Of a DNA stretch of 64,000 nt, positions 34,953-44,416 are shown in pieces. The stretch is from Collimonas humicola (GTDB taxonomy: Bacteria; Pseudomonadota; Gammaproteobacteria; Burkholderiales; Burkholderiaceae_D): assembly GCF_018304945.1 (NCBI RefSeq), contig NZ_JAGQEE010000003.1, forward strand, positions 372,001-436,000, read 5' to 3'. The position numbers were made by a program, and so were the translations under genes. Under the pieces are notes generated by a model that had not been told where the DNA came from, searched no databases, and was given only the letters and a program-made list of their open reading frames with translations. Within the stretch, counting starts at the first letter, position 1; each line of letters opens with the position of its first letter.

Positions 34953-35083
34953 CGTGAATTTCTTTCGCAAAAAGTGTGAAAAAGAAGCGCTATACAACCG
35001 CCTGGGCGGATTTGATAATGCATTGCCTGCCCGACAAGGTCCGGTCGCGGCACTTCCATCAACCACCAGGAATGAGAAACCCC

Positions 35084-35458
35084 ATGATACTCAATGAAAT
35101 CCAAACCATGCTGAAAGATTATTTCGACGTGCTGCAAACCCAGGACCTGGGCAAGTTCGACCAGGTGTTCCATCCCGGCTGCGTCTTGTACTCGGCGCAG
35201 GACGGCGCCGTCACCGTGCGTCCCTTCCAGGAATACCGCAAGATGGTGCAGGGCCGCGAATCGCCGCAGGCACGCGGCTTTGCACGCCTGGACGAAATCA
35301 TGATGGTCGATGTGATGTCGCCGGAAATGGCGATGGTCAAGGTGCGCCTGCGGCTGTTCGACAACATCATGGTCGACTACCTCAACCTGCTCAAGGTGGA
35401 AGGCAGGTGGACCATCGTCGCCAAGCTGTTCCATCGGGCGGAAACGCTCGCAGCCTGA
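35084..35458 (+). CDS. NTF2-like protein (lumazine-binding/SnoaL type)
   Basis: A 124-residue cytoplasmic protein of the NTF2-like fold: MILNEIQTMLKDYFDVLQTQ, VFHPGCVLYSAQDG and LNLLKVEGRWTIVAKLFHR match the putative lumazine-binding family. Members are small enzymes or ligand binders of varied function. The start at 35084 is preferred over 35072 because AGGA would be too close to the latter. It is divergent from a GcvA-like regulator and next to the aldarate cluster, so it may act on a related small molecule. Confidence 0.75.
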   Translation: MILNEIQTMLKDYFDVLQTQDLGKFDQVFHPGCVLYSAQDGAVTVRPFQEYRKMVQGRESPQARGFARLDEIMMVDVMSPEMAMVKVRLRLFDNIMVDYLNLLKVEGRWTIVAKLFHRAETLAA

Positions 35459-35479
35459 GGCGCAGCTTCAGGTTGAACC

Positions 35480-37063
35480 TCAGGTGATCGGCGCCGGATT
35501 GAACAGGGTCAGGGCATTGTGCAGCTTGTGATGTTCGGCCCAGGTCTGCTTGCGGCCGCTGGCGACGTCCAGCATCAGGCGGAACAATTCCCAGCCGACC
35601 TCTTCGATGCTCGCTTCGCCGCTGGCGATGCGGCCGGCGTTGACATCCATCAGGTCGTGCCAGCGCCGCGCCAGGTCGTTGCGCGTGGCTACCTTGATCA
35701 CCGGCACCGCGGCCAGGCCGTAGGGCGTGCCGCGCCCGGTGGTAAACACATGCAGGTTCATGCCGGCGGCCAGCTGCAAGGTGCCGCAGACGAAATCGCT
35801 GGCTGGGGTAGCGGCGTAGATCAACCCTTTTTGCCTGACCTTGTCGCCGGGAGAGAGCACGCCGGAAATGGCGCTGCTGCCGGATTTGACGATGGAGCCC
35901 ATGGCTTTTTCGACGATATTCGCGAGGCCGCCTTTTTTATTGCCAGGCGTGGTGTTGGCGCTGCGGTCGACGCCGCCGCGGGTCAGGTAATCGTCGTACC
36001 AGGCCATCTCGTGGATCATCGCCGCCGCAATCTCTGGATTTGCTGCGCGCGCGGTGAGCTGGTCGATGCCGTCGCGCACCTCGGTGGTTTCAGAAAACAT
36101 CACGGTGGCGCCGGCCCGCACCAGCAGATCGGTGGCATAGCCTACCGCCGGATTGGCGGTGACGCCGGAAAAGGCATCGCTGCCGCCGCACTGCACGCCC
36201 ACCGTCAGTTCCGACGCCGGACAGGTTTCGCGGCGGCGCCCGTTCAATTCGTTCAATTGTTCTTCCGCGGTCGCCATGATGGAAACAATCATCGACTCGA
36301 AACCGACATGCTCCGCATCCTGCAGGCACACCACGCGCAGGCCGTCCTCCTTGCCGCCGGTGTTCTGGATCGGGATCGCCCCTTGCGGAAACAAGCGGCC
36401 GGGCTGCAGCTTTTCGCAGCCCAGGCTGACCACCATGGCCTGGCCGCCGAAGTTCGGATTCATGCTGATGTTGCGCAAGGTGCGGATCGGGATCTCGGCG
36501 CCCGGCGCATCGATCGCCACGCCGCAGCCGTAGGTGTGCTCAAGGCCGATGACGTCGTCCACATTGGGATACCTGGGCAGCAGCTCGGCCTTGATGCGCT
36601 TGACCGCGTGTTCCACCACGCCCGACACGCATTGCACCGTGGTGCTGATCGCCAGGATGTTGCGAGTGCCGACCGTGCCGTCGGCGTTGCGGTAGCCTTC
36701 GAAGGTGTAGCCATCCAGCGGCGCGGCCGCGGCCGGCACCCGGGTGGCGATCGGCAGGTTGGTCAGCTCACGCGCCGGCGGCATCCGCACCAGCGATTCT
36801 TCTATCCAGCTGCCTTGGGGAATGGCGCGCTGCGCATAGCCGATGGCGACGCCGTAACGGATGATGGCCTCGCCTTCGGCCAGGTCGCGCAACGCCAGCT
36901 TGTGCCCTTGCGGCACCTTGTCGCGCAGCGCCAGGCCGCAGGGAAATACAGTCCCCGCCGGCAGGCCGCCGTCGTTCGCCACGATGGCGACGTTGTCCTC
37001 GTCCTGCATGCGGATATATAAAGGCGCGCCGGCGGCGGCTGCGCTTGCGGTTGTGGCGTTCAT
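35480..37063 (-). CDS. garD: Galactarate dehydratase GarD (UxaA family)
   Basis: A 527-residue Fe(II)-dependent dehydratase: an N-terminal SAF-like domain (residues 15-100) and the large UxaA domain with [42 protein letters not shown] and [18 protein letters not shown]. coli GarD is of similar length. It converts galactarate to 5-dehydro-4-deoxyglucarate. The ATG at 37063 overlaps the TGA of the upstream transporter gene, so the two are translationally coupled. The altronate dehydratase UxaA is the closest alternative, but the neighbouring kdgD and aldarate transporter favour GarD. Confidence 0.88.
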   Translation of the reverse strand: MNATTASAAAAGAPLYIRMQDEDNVAIVANDGGLPAGTVFPCGLALRDKVPQGHKLALRDLAEGEAIIRYGVAIGYAQRAIPQGSWIEESLVRMPPARELTNLPIATRVPAAAAPLDGYTFEGYRNADGTVGTRNILAISTTVQCVSGVVEHAVKRIKAELLPRYPNVDDVIGLEHTYGCGVAIDAPGAEIPIRTLRNISMNPNFGGQAMVVSLGCEKLQPGRLFPQGAIPIQNTGGKEDGLRVVCLQDAEHVGFESMIVSIMATAEEQLNELNGRRRETCPASELTVGVQCGGSDAFSGVTANPAVGYATDLLVRAGATVMFSETTEVRDGIDQLTARAANPEIAAAMIHEMAWYDDYLTRGGVDRSANTTPGNKKGGLANIVEKAMGSIVKSGSSAISGVLSPGDKVRQKGLIYAATPASDFVCGTLQLAAGMNLHVFTTGRGTPYGLAAVPVIKVATRNDLARRWHDLMDVNAGRIASGEASIEEVGWELFRLMLDVASGRKQTWAEHHKLHNALTLFNPAPIT

Positions 37064-38466
37064 CGTGTTTCCACTCCAGATAATTTCTTGTAGGGCGGCT
37101 CCGCATCGTCGAGCGGCTTGAGCACCACCCGCTTGATATCCTTGACGATCACCAGGTAGCTGATCACCGCCAGCAAGGCATTGGCGCCGACGTACACCAG
37201 CGCCCATTCGAAGTTGCCGGTTTCCTTGATGATATAGCCGATCACGATGGGCGCCGTGATGCCGGCGATATTGCCGAATGTATTGAACAGGCTACCGGTG
37301 AGGCCGATGATCTCTTTCGGCGAGGTATCCGCCACCACCGCCCAGCCCAGCGCGCCGACACCCTTGCCGAAGAATGCCAGGGCCATGATGCCGACCACCA
37401 TCCACTGGGTATCGACGTAGTTGCACAAGACCATAGTGGTCGACAGCAGCAGGCCGGCGACGATGGGAATCTTGCGCGCCCATGTCAGCGAAAAGCCGCG
37501 CTTGATCAGGCGGTCCGAGATGACGCCGCCCAGCACGCCGCCGAGAAAGCCGCAGATCGCCGGCAGCGAAGCCACCATGCCTGCTTTCAGGATCGACATG
37601 CCGCGCTCCTGCACCAGATAGATCGGGAACCAGGTCAGGAAAAAATAGGTGATGGTATTGATGCAGTACTGGCCCAGGTAGACGCCGGCCAGCATGCGGT
37701 TGCCCAGCAGCTGCTTGAGATGGCCGAGCTTGACGCCGCGATTGACCTGGCCGCCCTTGCCTGCCTCCAGGCCCTGGTCCATATCGACCAGGCCGCCGCC
37801 GTCGCGGATGTGCGCCAATTCGGGCTGGGTCATGCGCGGATGGCCTTTCGGGCTATGCATGGCGCGCATCCAGATCATGCTCAGCAGCATGCCGCCGACG
37901 CCCATGACGACGAAGGTTTCCGACCAGCCGTAAGCGTGGGTGATCCATGCCATCAAGGGTGCGAACAGCACCGTGGCGAAATATTGGGCAGAGTTGAAAA
38001 TCGCCGATGCAGTGCCGCGCTCGGTAGTAGGAAACCAGGCGGCGACAATGCGGCCGTTGGCGGGGAAAGATGGCGCTTCAGCCAGTCCCACCATGAAGCG
38101 CAGCATGAACAATGCCGGCACCGCCCAGGCGGCGCCGAGAAAATGCACGCCGCCCTGCAGCAAGGTGAACAGCGACCAGATAAAGATGCTGGCGGCATAC
38201 ACCCGCTTGGAACCGTAGCGATCCAGCAGCCAGCCGCCAGGCAACTGCCCCAGCACGTAGGCCCAGCTGAAGGCCGAGAAAATGAAACCCATGGTGACGG
38301 CGTCGAAACCCAGCTCGCTCTTCATGGCCGTGCCGGCAATCGACAGGATTGCGCGGTCGGCGTAGTTGAAAGTGGTTACTGCAAACAACATGAACAAGAT
38401 CATGTAGCGCACATTGCCGCGCCGGCCCTGCACCGGTGCCGGTGCACCCGCTTTATCGATATTCAA
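37060..38466 (-). CDS. Galactarate/glucarate MFS transporter (GarP/GudP type)
   Basis: A 12-helix MFS symporter of the anion:cation (hexuronate/aldarate) group. It matches GarP from start to end: [58 protein letters not shown] and [19 protein letters not shown]. It imports galactarate and/or glucarate with protons. I favour a TTG start at 38466, which has AGGAG five bases before it and gives the 18-residue tail seen in GarP (468 residues); an in-frame ATG at 38517 would give 485. It is the first gene of the garD operon. Confidence 0.88.
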   Translation of the reverse strand: MNIDKAGAPAPVQGRRGNVRYMILFMLFAVTTFNYADRAILSIAGTAMKSELGFDAVTMGFIFSAFSWAYVLGQLPGGWLLDRYGSKRVYAASIFIWSLFTLLQGGVHFLGAAWAVPALFMLRFMVGLAEAPSFPANGRIVAAWFPTTERGTASAIFNSAQYFATVLFAPLMAWITHAYGWSETFVVMGVGGMLLSMIWMRAMHSPKGHPRMTQPELAHIRDGGGLVDMDQGLEAGKGGQVNRGVKLGHLKQLLGNRMLAGVYLGQYCINTITYFFLTWFPIYLVQERGMSILKAGMVASLPAICGFLGGVLGGVISDRLIKRGFSLTWARKIPIVAGLLLSTTMVLCNYVDTQWMVVGIMALAFFGKGVGALGWAVVADTSPKEIIGLTGSLFNTFGNIAGITAPIVIGYIIKETGNFEWALVYVGANALLAVISYLVIVKDIKRVVLKPLDDAEPPYKKLSGVETR

Positions 38467-38558
38467 AACGTCTCCTGTTGCTGCCAGCGTCTGCGCTGGC
38501 GGTGGAATAGCTGCCAAGCACTATTTTTATTGTTATTTATCCTAAACCGATGTTATGT

Positions 38559-38577
38559 TATCAGTCATCCTACAACT
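38559..38577 (-). promoter_or_regulatory. Aldarate regulon operator, copy A (garP/fadR-type intergenic)
   Basis: On the minus strand it reads GTTGTAGGATGACTGATAA, one mismatch over 19 bases from copy B (39585-39603) and three from copy C (43857-43875). It lies between the transporter gene and the divergent FadR-type regulator gene, so one bound dimer could control both. Confidence 0.65.
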
Positions 38578-38644
38578 AGTTTCGTAGTATAATCAGCGCA
38601 AATCGATTTAGCAACCGGAATTACCAACCCGCGGCCACTTACCC

Positions 38645-39403
38645 ATGAATACACCGCTCAATCCCCAGCCCGCCCCCGGCGCACCGCGCAAGAAGCATCG
38701 CAACCTGGCGCAGAGCGTGGTCGCCAGCATTGCCGACAGCATTCGCGACGGCAGCAGCAAACCCGGGGACAAATTGCCGACTGAATCGGAACTGATGCGC
38801 ACCCAGGGCGTCAGCCGCACGGTCATCCGCGAAGCGATTTCGCACCTGCAAGCGTCCGGACTGGTAGAGACGCGGCACGGTATCGGCACATTCGTATTAG
38901 CTGCCAGCAACACCAGCAATTTCGACATCGACCCGGAAACCGTGATCACCATGCGCGACATCCTGGCGATCCTGGAACTGCGCATCAGCCTCGAAGCGGA
39001 AGCGGCGGGACTGGCGGCGGCGCGCCGCAATGAAGAGCAGCTGGCGCAGATGCGGCTGGCGCTGGACGCCTTCCAGAAGAGCGCCCACGAGCGCGGCGAT
39101 TCGGTCGCAGCCGATGTCCAGTTCCACCTGCATATTGCGCAAGCCACCGGCAACCGTTACTTCGTCGATATCCTGAGCCACCTCGGCACCACCATCATTC
39201 CGCGCACCCGCATCAACTCGGCGCGGCTGGCGCATGACGACCCGGCCGCCTATCTTGACCGCGTGCACCGCGAGCACGAAGACATCTACAACGCCATCGT
39301 ACGCCAGGACGCCGAGAGCGCGCGCGCCGCCATGCGCACCCACCTGAGCAACAGCCGCGAGCGCTTGCGCAAGGTGCAGGACAGCATGGGATCCGCGCCG
39401 TAA
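38645..39403 (+). CDS. FadR-subfamily GntR regulator of the uronate/aldarate genes
   Basis: A 252-residue repressor: winged HTH at residues 20-90 (GDKLPTESELMRTQGVSRTV, then VETRHGIGTFVL) and a C-terminal all-helical FCD domain with the metal/ligand residues in RISLEAEAAGLAAARRN, QFHLHIAQATGNRYF and EHEDIYNAIV. It is flanked by operator copies A and B. Regulators of this type respond to sugar acids or their breakdown products, so it is probably released from DNA by an aldarate or keto-deoxy intermediate. Confidence 0.88.
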   Translation: MNTPLNPQPAPGAPRKKHRNLAQSVVASIADSIRDGSSKPGDKLPTESELMRTQGVSRTVIREAISHLQASGLVETRHGIGTFVLAASNTSNFDIDPETVITMRDILAILELRISLEAEAAGLAAARRNEEQLAQMRLALDAFQKSAHERGDSVAADVQFHLHIAQATGNRYFVDILSHLGTTIIPRTRINSARLAHDDPAAYLDRVHREHEDIYNAIVRQDAESARAAMRTHLSNSRERLRKVQDSMGSAP

Positions 39404-39410
39404 TACAAGC

Positions 39411-39441
39411 AGCCTGCCGCCGGGCATTCCGGCGGCAGGCT
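39411..39441 (+). terminator. Terminator-like hairpin after the FadR-type gene
   Basis: AGCCTGCCGCCGG (39411-39423) pairs perfectly with CCGGCGGCAGGCT (39429-39441) around a 5-base loop, a few bases after the stop codon. There is no T tract. Confidence 0.55.
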
Positions 39442-39584
39442 CACATCGCCCGCGCTGATCCTGCCGGCGCGGCGCACGCACTGCCCATCCCCGCGATCCC
39501 GCACCTTCGACCCCGCCGGCGCCCTTCAAACCCTCCTTCCCGATGAAACCGGCAACAATTCGGACTTGCGCGCCGCAATTCTTT

Positions 39585-39603
39585 GTTGTACGATGACTGA
39601 TAA
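39585..39603 (+). promoter_or_regulatory. Aldarate regulon operator, copy B (kdgD promoter)
   Basis: GTTGTACGATGACTGATAA lies 78 bp upstream of the kdgD start codon. The left part fits the TNGTNNNACNA-type half-sites bound by FadR-subfamily regulators. Confidence 0.65.
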
Positions 39604-39680
39604 CTTAAGTCGAAATGCCGAAACCGTTGCTGTCGCCAGGCATTCCGTTATCAACCGCAGCACTACACATTGCCAAGACC

Positions 39681-40592
39681 ATGACTCCTCAAGAACTCAA
39701 GCAAATACTTTCCTCCGGCCTGCTGTCCTTCCCGATCACCGACTTCGATGCGCAAGGCGACTTCCGTCCGGGCACCTATGCCGAACGGCTGGAATGGCTG
39801 GCGCCCTACGGTGCGAGCGCCTTGTTCGTGGCGGGCGGCACCGGCGAATTCTTTTCGCTGACGACTTCCGAGTATTCCGATGTAGTGCGGCTGGCAGTGG
39901 AAACCTGCCGCGGCAAAGTGCCTATCCTGGCCGGCGCCGGCGGCCCGACCCGCACCGCCATCGCCTTCGCGCAAGAAGCCGAACGCCTCGGCGCGCAAGG
40001 CATCCTGCTGATGCCGCACTACCTGACCGAAGCCTCGCAGGACGGCTTGCTGGCGCATGTGGAAGCGGTCTGCAAATCGGTCAAGTTCGGCGTAGTGGTC
40101 TACAACCGCGGCATCTGCCGCCTGAATGCCGATTCGATGGAACTGCTGGCGGCGCGCTGCCCGAACCTGATCGGCTTCAAGGACGGCATCGGCGACATCG
40201 AACTGATGGTCTCGATCCGCCGCCGCCTGGGCGACCGCCTGACCTACCTGGGCGGCCTGCCAACCGCGGAACTGTTTGCCGCGCCCTACAAGGCGCTGGG
40301 CGTGCCGGTCTATTCGTCAGCGGTATTCAACTTCATGCCCAAGCTGGCGATCGACTTCTACACCGCCGTCAAGAACGACGACCACGCCACCACCGGCCGC
40401 CTGCTCGACAACTTCTTCCTGCCCTACCTGGCGATCCGCAACAAGAAAGCCGGCTACGCCGTCAGCATCGTCAAGGCCGGCGCCACCATAGTCGGCCACG
40501 ACGGCGGCCCGGTACGCACACCGCTGATCGACCTTAATGCGGAAGAACGCGAACAGCTGAAAGCGCTGATCCTGGCGCAAGGACCGCAGTAA
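39681..40592 (+). CDS. kdgD: 5-dehydro-4-deoxyglucarate dehydratase KdgD
   Basis: A 303-residue class I aldolase-fold enzyme of the DHDPS family. The Schiff-base lysine is K167 in [10 protein letters not shown], the assisting tyrosine Y141 in VVVYNRG, and the carboxylate loop GGTGEFFSL is present. It dehydrates and decarboxylates 5-dehydro-4-deoxyglucarate to 2,5-dioxopentanoate. I set the start at 39681 because [10 protein letters not shown] is the family N-terminus and gives the usual 303 residues; the frame to 39615 would place the start just after operator B. Confidence 0.93.
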   Translation: MTPQELKQILSSGLLSFPITDFDAQGDFRPGTYAERLEWLAPYGASALFVAGGTGEFFSLTTSEYSDVVRLAVETCRGKVPILAGAGGPTRTAIAFAQEAERLGAQGILLMPHYLTEASQDGLLAHVEAVCKSVKFGVVVYNRGICRLNADSMELLAARCPNLIGFKDGIGDIELMVSIRRRLGDRLTYLGGLPTAELFAAPYKALGVPVYSSAVFNFMPKLAIDFYTAVKNDDHATTGRLLDNFFLPYLAIRNKKAGYAVSIVKAGATIVGHDGGPVRTPLIDLNAEEREQLKALILAQGPQ

Positions 40593-40652
40593 TTATCAGG
40601 ATTAGCAACGGCAACGCAGTTCGCTAGAAATTTGTACGGCGAAATGCGGGGC

Positions 40653-40740
40653 TGTTGTTTTTGACGTTGTAGTTGCTTTTGAACTTGCCGTTGTTTTTGA
40701 CGTTGCCGTTGCTTTTGAAGTTGGTTTTGAATTCCGCATT
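40653..40740. repeat. Low-complexity GTTG-rich tandem repeat
   Basis: A stretch built from degenerate units of the form TTGNNGTTGNTTTTGA, about six times in a row. It is non-coding and starts the composite repeat region between kdgD and the dehydrogenase gene. Confidence 0.6.
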
Positions 40741-40749
40741 GAGACGTTG

Positions 40750-40845
40750 CCAAATCCGGCGCGTGTCAGCCGGGAATTGTGGGAGGACATGTTTGAGCCG
40801 AAGGCGAGTTGGTCCTCCCACCCGGCTGATACGCGCCGGATTTGG
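40750..40845. repeat. Long imperfect inverted repeat
   Basis: A 25-base arm at 40750-40774 pairs with 40821-40845 with one mismatch, and an inner 9-base arm (TGGGAGGAC at 40780-40788, complement at 40812-40820) continues the stem, leaving a loop of about 23 bases. The size and shape suggest a non-autonomous or BIME-like intergenic element. Confidence 0.7.
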
Positions 40846-41026
40846 GGACCCGACCGAAGGGAGGGCAACGGCTTTGCGGTCGCCTTCTTTTTGGTTACTT
40901 TTTCTTGGCGAAGCAAGAAAAAGTGACTAGCTGCCGGGCTACCCCCGGCAAGCGTCCACGGAGCAGTAACTGTGTTATCAAGCACAGACCGTTCTTAGCT
41001 TGCCGCCGCACTCGCTCCGTAGTCCG
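40846..41026. repeat. Intergenic repeat element, Oxalobacteraceae/Xanthomonas-like
   Basis: The segment CTTTTTGGTTACTTTTTCTT with the self-complementary TTTTTCTTGGCGAAGCAAGA (40906-40925) is the sort of sequence I recall as a dispersed intergenic repeat in several proteobacterial genomes. It holds no gene. The origin is from memory of the motif and needs a genome self-comparison. Confidence 0.45.
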
Positions 41027-41090
41027 TTAAATGGGGTCAGAGTAATTTTCGGCGATAAGGCCGCCGAAAAAAAACTCTGACCCCATTTAA
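41027..41090. repeat. REP/MITE-like palindrome with GGGGTCAGAGT ends
   Basis: TTAAATGGGGTCAGAGT (41027-41043) is repeated inverted and perfect at 41074-41090, with an inner stem TTTTCGGC/GCCGAAAA. Ends carrying GGGGTCAGAGT are commonly seen beside REP-associated tyrosine transposases (established pattern, from memory). No transposase gene is in the window. Confidence 0.65.
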
Positions 41091-41132
41091 CTACGCTGTC
41101 GGTGGCGCACATAATCGAATTGAGGAAAATAC

Positions 41133-42710
41133 ATGAATATCACTGGTGAAATGCTCATCGGCCAAACTGCGGTACGCGGCACAGAAGGCAGCCTGCGCGC
41201 CATCAATCCCGCCACCAACGAAACCATCGCCCCCGACTTCGGCGCCGGCAGCACAGCAGAAGTAGACCGCGCCTGCAAACTTGCCCGGCAAGCCTTCGAC
41301 GCCTACCGCGAAACCACCCCCGAACAACGCGCCCAGTTCCTCGAAGAAATCGCCACCGGCATCCTCGCCCTCGGCCCGCAACTGATCGAACGCGCCAGCC
41401 AGGAATCCGGCCTCCCCACCGCCCGCCTCGAAGGCGAACGCGGCCGCACCGTCGGCCAGCTGCGCCTGTTCGCCAAAGTCATCCGCGACGGCCACTACCT
41501 CAGCGCCACCCTCGATTCGGCACTGCCGGAACGCACACCCCCACGCTCCGACCTGCGCCTGCGCAAGATCGCCATCGGCCCCGTCGCCGTGTTCGGCGCC
41601 AGCAACTTCCCGCTGGCGTTCTCGGTCGCCGGCGGCGACACCGCCGCAGCGCTCGCCGCCGGCTGCCCGGTCGTGGTCAAGACCCACAACGCCCATCCCG
41701 GCACTTCCGAACTGGTCGGCCGCGTCATCCAGCAAGCCGTCGCCGCCTGCAAGCTGCCGGAAGGCGTGTTCTCCCTGATCATCGGCAGCGGCAACGAAGT
41801 CGGCCAGGCCCTGGTCAGCCATGCCGCCATCAAAGCCGTGGGCTTTACCGGCTCACGCCAGGGCGGCCTGGCGCTGATGCGCGCCGCCGCTCAGCGGCGC
41901 GAACCGATCCCGGTGTATGCCGAAATGAGCAGCATCAATCCCATGTTCCTGCTGCCGCATGCGCTAGCCGCGCGCGCAACCCAAATCGGCGGCGCCTTCG
42001 TCGACTCCCTGACCATGGGCGTCGGCCAGTTCTGCACCAACCCAGGCCTGGTGATCGGCCTGGCGGGCGAGCATCTGGCGCAGTTCCAGGAAGCCGCAAG
42101 CAACGCGCTGAAAGCCAAGGCCGCCGGCACCATGCTGACCCCCGGCATCCACAGCGCCTACGTCGCCGGCATCGAACGCATGCAGGCAGCCGACGGCGTC
42201 GACGCCGTCGGACGCGGCATGGCCGCTAGCGCGCCCTGTGCGGCACAAGCTGCCCTGTTCGCCACCGACGCCGCCACCTTCCTCGCCAGCGAACAGCTGG
42301 AAGATGAAATCTTCGGCCCCAGTTCGCTGATCGTCGCCTGCAAGGATGAAGAAGAGATGCGCGCAGTAGCGGAGCATCTGGCCGGCCAGCTGACAGCCAC
42401 CCTGCAACTGGACGCCGCCGACCACGCGCTGGCCAGGACGCTGCTGTCGACGCTGGAACGCAAGGCCGGCCGCATCCTGGTCAACGGCTATCCGACCGGC
42501 GTCGAAGTTTCGTATGCGATGGTGCACGGCGGCCCGTTTCCGGCCACTTCCGACAGCCGCAGCACCTCGGTCGGCGCCAGCGCCATCGAGCGCTTCCTGC
42601 GGCCGGTGTGCTACCAGGACTTGCCGGGTGCGTTGCTGCCGGCGGCGCTGCAGGACGGCAATCCGCTTGGCTTGACGCGGCTGGTGGATGGCGCCTTGCT
42701 TAAGGCCTAA
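41133..42710 (+). CDS. 2,5-dioxovalerate (alpha-ketoglutaric semialdehyde) dehydrogenase
   Basis: A 525-residue aldehyde dehydrogenase with general base E264 in VYAEMSS and nucleophile C301 in [10 protein letters not shown]; the nucleotide loop FTGSRQGG is present. The length, and features such as [20 protein letters not shown], are those of the KGSADH group that oxidises 2,5-dioxopentanoate to 2-oxoglutarate. This is the step after KdgD. GAGGAAAA precedes the ATG. A 540-bp repeat region separates it from kdgD and no operator copy lies directly upstream, so it may depend on read-through or on its own promoter. Confidence 0.92.
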   Translation: MNITGEMLIGQTAVRGTEGSLRAINPATNETIAPDFGAGSTAEVDRACKLARQAFDAYRETTPEQRAQFLEEIATGILALGPQLIERASQESGLPTARLEGERGRTVGQLRLFAKVIRDGHYLSATLDSALPERTPPRSDLRLRKIAIGPVAVFGASNFPLAFSVAGGDTAAALAAGCPVVVKTHNAHPGTSELVGRVIQQAVAACKLPEGVFSLIIGSGNEVGQALVSHAAIKAVGFTGSRQGGLALMRAAAQRREPIPVYAEMSSINPMFLLPHALAARATQIGGAFVDSLTMGVGQFCTNPGLVIGLAGEHLAQFQEAASNALKAKAAGTMLTPGIHSAYVAGIERMQAADGVDAVGRGMAASAPCAAQAALFATDAATFLASEQLEDEIFGPSSLIVACKDEEEMRAVAEHLAGQLTATLQLDAADHALARTLLSTLERKAGRILVNGYPTGVEVSYAMVHGGPFPATSDSRSTSVGASAIERFLRPVCYQDLPGALLPAALQDGNPLGLTRLVDGALLKA

Positions 42711-42715
42711 AGAAA

Positions 42716-42749
42716 ATGGCAATCAAGGGTTGGCGCCCTTGATTGCCAT
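42716..42749. terminator. Bidirectional hairpin terminator
   Basis: ATGGCAATCAAGGG (42716-42729) pairs perfectly with CCCTTGATTGCCAT (42736-42749) around a 6-base loop, between the convergent dehydrogenase and udh genes. A-rich bases at the left give a T tract for the minus-strand transcript. Confidence 0.7.
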
Positions 42750-42810
42750 CTGATTCCAACCCAGTAATACACATCGTCCGCAGCAACCCGCTGCCGCGTG
42801 CCCGCTCTTC

Positions 42811-43650
42811 TCACTGCGGATCAAACGGCCCGGTCACGGTAAACAGGCCGCCCTGGAATTTCCGTATCGGATCGTCCGCCGCCGGCATCGGCTGCGCTTC
42901 GATGGCGGCGCGGAACTGTTCTGAACTGTCGCGCGCGACAAAGCCCAGATGCGCGGCGCAGCGGTTATTCCACCAGCTGCCGGCATTGTCGGAGACGCCG
43001 TACACCACTGTGTGGCCGACGTCCGGCGTGAACAAGGCGCAGCGCAGCAGCTCGGTCAGGTCGTCATAGCTCAGCCAGCTGGCCAGCGAACGCCGTTCCT
43101 TGGCTTGCGGAAAAGAATAGCCGATGCGGATGCTGACGGTTTCAATGCCGTAGCGGTCGAAGTGCAGCTGCGCCATGTCTTCGCCGTAGGATTTGGACAA
43201 GCCGTAATAACCGTCGGGACGCCGCAGGTCGTGGGCATCGATGACCTGGTCCTGGCGGTAGAAGCCGGTGACGTGGTTGGAGCTGGCGAAGACGACGCGT
43301 TTGACGCCATGGCGGCGCGCCGCTTCGTAGACATGGAATACGCCCTTGATGTTGGCTTCCAGGATTTCTTCGAAGGGCCGCTCCACCGACACTCCGCCGA
43401 AATGGACGATGGCGTCGCAGCCCGCCACCAGCGCATCGACGGCAGCGCGGTCGGCCAGGTTGCAAGGCCGGACTTCTTCATGCGCGGTGGCGCTGCCCTC
43501 CAGCGCCGCGGCCAGGTCGGAAACCCGGACAACGTCGGCAAACGCCGCCATGCGCGGCCGCAGCATCCGGCCCAGGCCGCCGCCCGCGCCCGTGAGTAAC
43601 AAGCGGCCGTATTTCACGCCGTCCCCTGTCTTGTGTTCTGTATCGCTCAT
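42811..43650 (-). CDS. udh: Uronate dehydrogenase (NAD+)
   Basis: A 279-residue short-chain/extended dehydrogenase: LLLTGAGGGLGRMLRPRM (NAD loop), IVHFGGVSVERPFEEIL, FASSNHVTGFY and catalytic Y149-x3-K153 in GYYGLSKSYGE. It follows the known Agrobacterium/Pseudomonas Udh along its length. It oxidises galacturonate and glucuronate to aldaro-lactones, which open to galactarate and glucarate, the substrates of the other genes here. Start: ATG at 43650; the open frame to 43800 crosses the operator region and is rejected. Confidence 0.9.
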   Translation of the reverse strand: MSDTEHKTGDGVKYGRLLLTGAGGGLGRMLRPRMAAFADVVRVSDLAAALEGSATAHEEVRPCNLADRAAVDALVAGCDAIVHFGGVSVERPFEEILEANIKGVFHVYEAARRHGVKRVVFASSNHVTGFYRQDQVIDAHDLRRPDGYYGLSKSYGEDMAQLHFDRYGIETVSIRIGYSFPQAKERRSLASWLSYDDLTELLRCALFTPDVGHTVVYGVSDNAGSWWNNRCAAHLGFVARDSSEQFRAAIEAQPMPAADDPIRKFQGGLFTVTGPFDPQ

Positions 43651-43750
43651 ATTGCCGGATGCCCCGTGTCGATGTGATTGCGAAGGATGCGTTGATGACA
43701 GCCTTATTCTCTCGCAAGAATTGTTATTGTGCCCCGCGCCATTGTCATAC

Positions 43751-43763
43751 GTTGTCCTACAAC
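43751..43763. promoter_or_regulatory. Operator-like palindrome, copy D (udh promoter)
   Basis: GTTGTCCTACAAC is a palindrome of 5-base arms with a 3-base centre; it contains TTGTNNNACAA, an exact fit to the FadR-subfamily consensus TNGTNNNACNA, and its minus strand shares GTTGTAGGA with copy A. It lies 100 bp upstream of udh. Confidence 0.55.
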
Positions 43764-43856
43764 TATGGCGATTATGTACGCGGCCACACCGCCTTGTCAA
43801 ACTCTTGGTCTATAAGAATAAAATCCAGATCCGCCATATCAGGCGCTGAAACATAT

Positions 43857-43875
43857 GTTGTATGATAACAGATAA
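43857..43875 (+). promoter_or_regulatory. Aldarate regulon operator, copy C
   Basis: GTTGTATGATAACAGATAA, three mismatches from copies A and B, lies 34 bp upstream of the start of the exported NTF2-like gene and on the far side of udh. It suggests both divergent genes belong to the regulon. Confidence 0.6.
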
Positions 43876-43909
43876 TTAAACCCAAAATACCAACCAACAG
43901 GAGACTTAG

Positions 43910-44362
43910 ATGTTCAAGAAACTGATGTTCTTATGCAGTGCGATGATTTGCTCTATCGTGATCGCGCAGGGAGCAGCCGCTGCTCCGGCGAACGATGAGC
44001 AAATGGTGGCGGACGTTGTCGAACGGCTGCGGGCGGCGATGAACCATCCGGGCGATGGCGGCGCGCTAAAGCCGCTTGTGATGGATGAGCTCAGCTACGG
44101 CCACTCGAACGGCAAGGTGCAGGACAAGGCCGAATTCATCGAGGCGCTGGTCAGCGGCGCATCCAACTTCGTCAGCATCGCCCTGTCCGACCAGAGCATC
44201 AGGATCGTCCAGGATACCGCGGTGGTGCGGCATACCTTCGTTGCCGTCACCAACGACTCGGGCAAGCCCGGCAACGTGGCGTTGAAAATCCTGATGGTCT
44301 GGAAAAAGCACGACGGTCATTGGCGCTTGCTGGCGCGGCAGGCGGTGCGCTTCAACGCATAA
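43910..44362 (+). CDS. Exported NTF2-like (DUF4440/SnoaL) protein
   Basis: A 150-residue protein with signal peptide (MFKKLMFLCSAMICSIVIAQ, cleavage near AAAA). The mature part is an NTF2-like domain: DELSYGHSNGKVQDKAEFIE and VWKKHDGHWRLLARQAVRF. CAGGAGA precedes the ATG. It is divergent from udh and has an operator copy in its promoter, so it is probably co-induced with uronate catabolism. A periplasmic lactone- or sugar-acid-binding role is possible but unproven. Confidence 0.8.
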   Translation: MFKKLMFLCSAMICSIVIAQGAAAAPANDEQMVADVVERLRAAMNHPGDGGALKPLVMDELSYGHSNGKVQDKAEFIEALVSGASNFVSIALSDQSIRIVQDTAVVRHTFVAVTNDSGKPGNVALKILMVWKKHDGHWRLLARQAVRFNA

Positions 44363-44373
44363 GCGGCGCACGC

Positions 44374-44395
44374 GAACGGCCGTGACTGGCCGTTC
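44374..44395. terminator. Hairpin between convergent genes
   Basis: GAACGGCC (44374-44381) and GGCCGTTC (44388-44395) with a 6-base loop lie just after the NTF2-like gene and before the stop of the deiminase operon. Confidence 0.5.
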
Positions 44396-44416
44396 TGGCT
44401 GCTTGGACAGCCCCAA

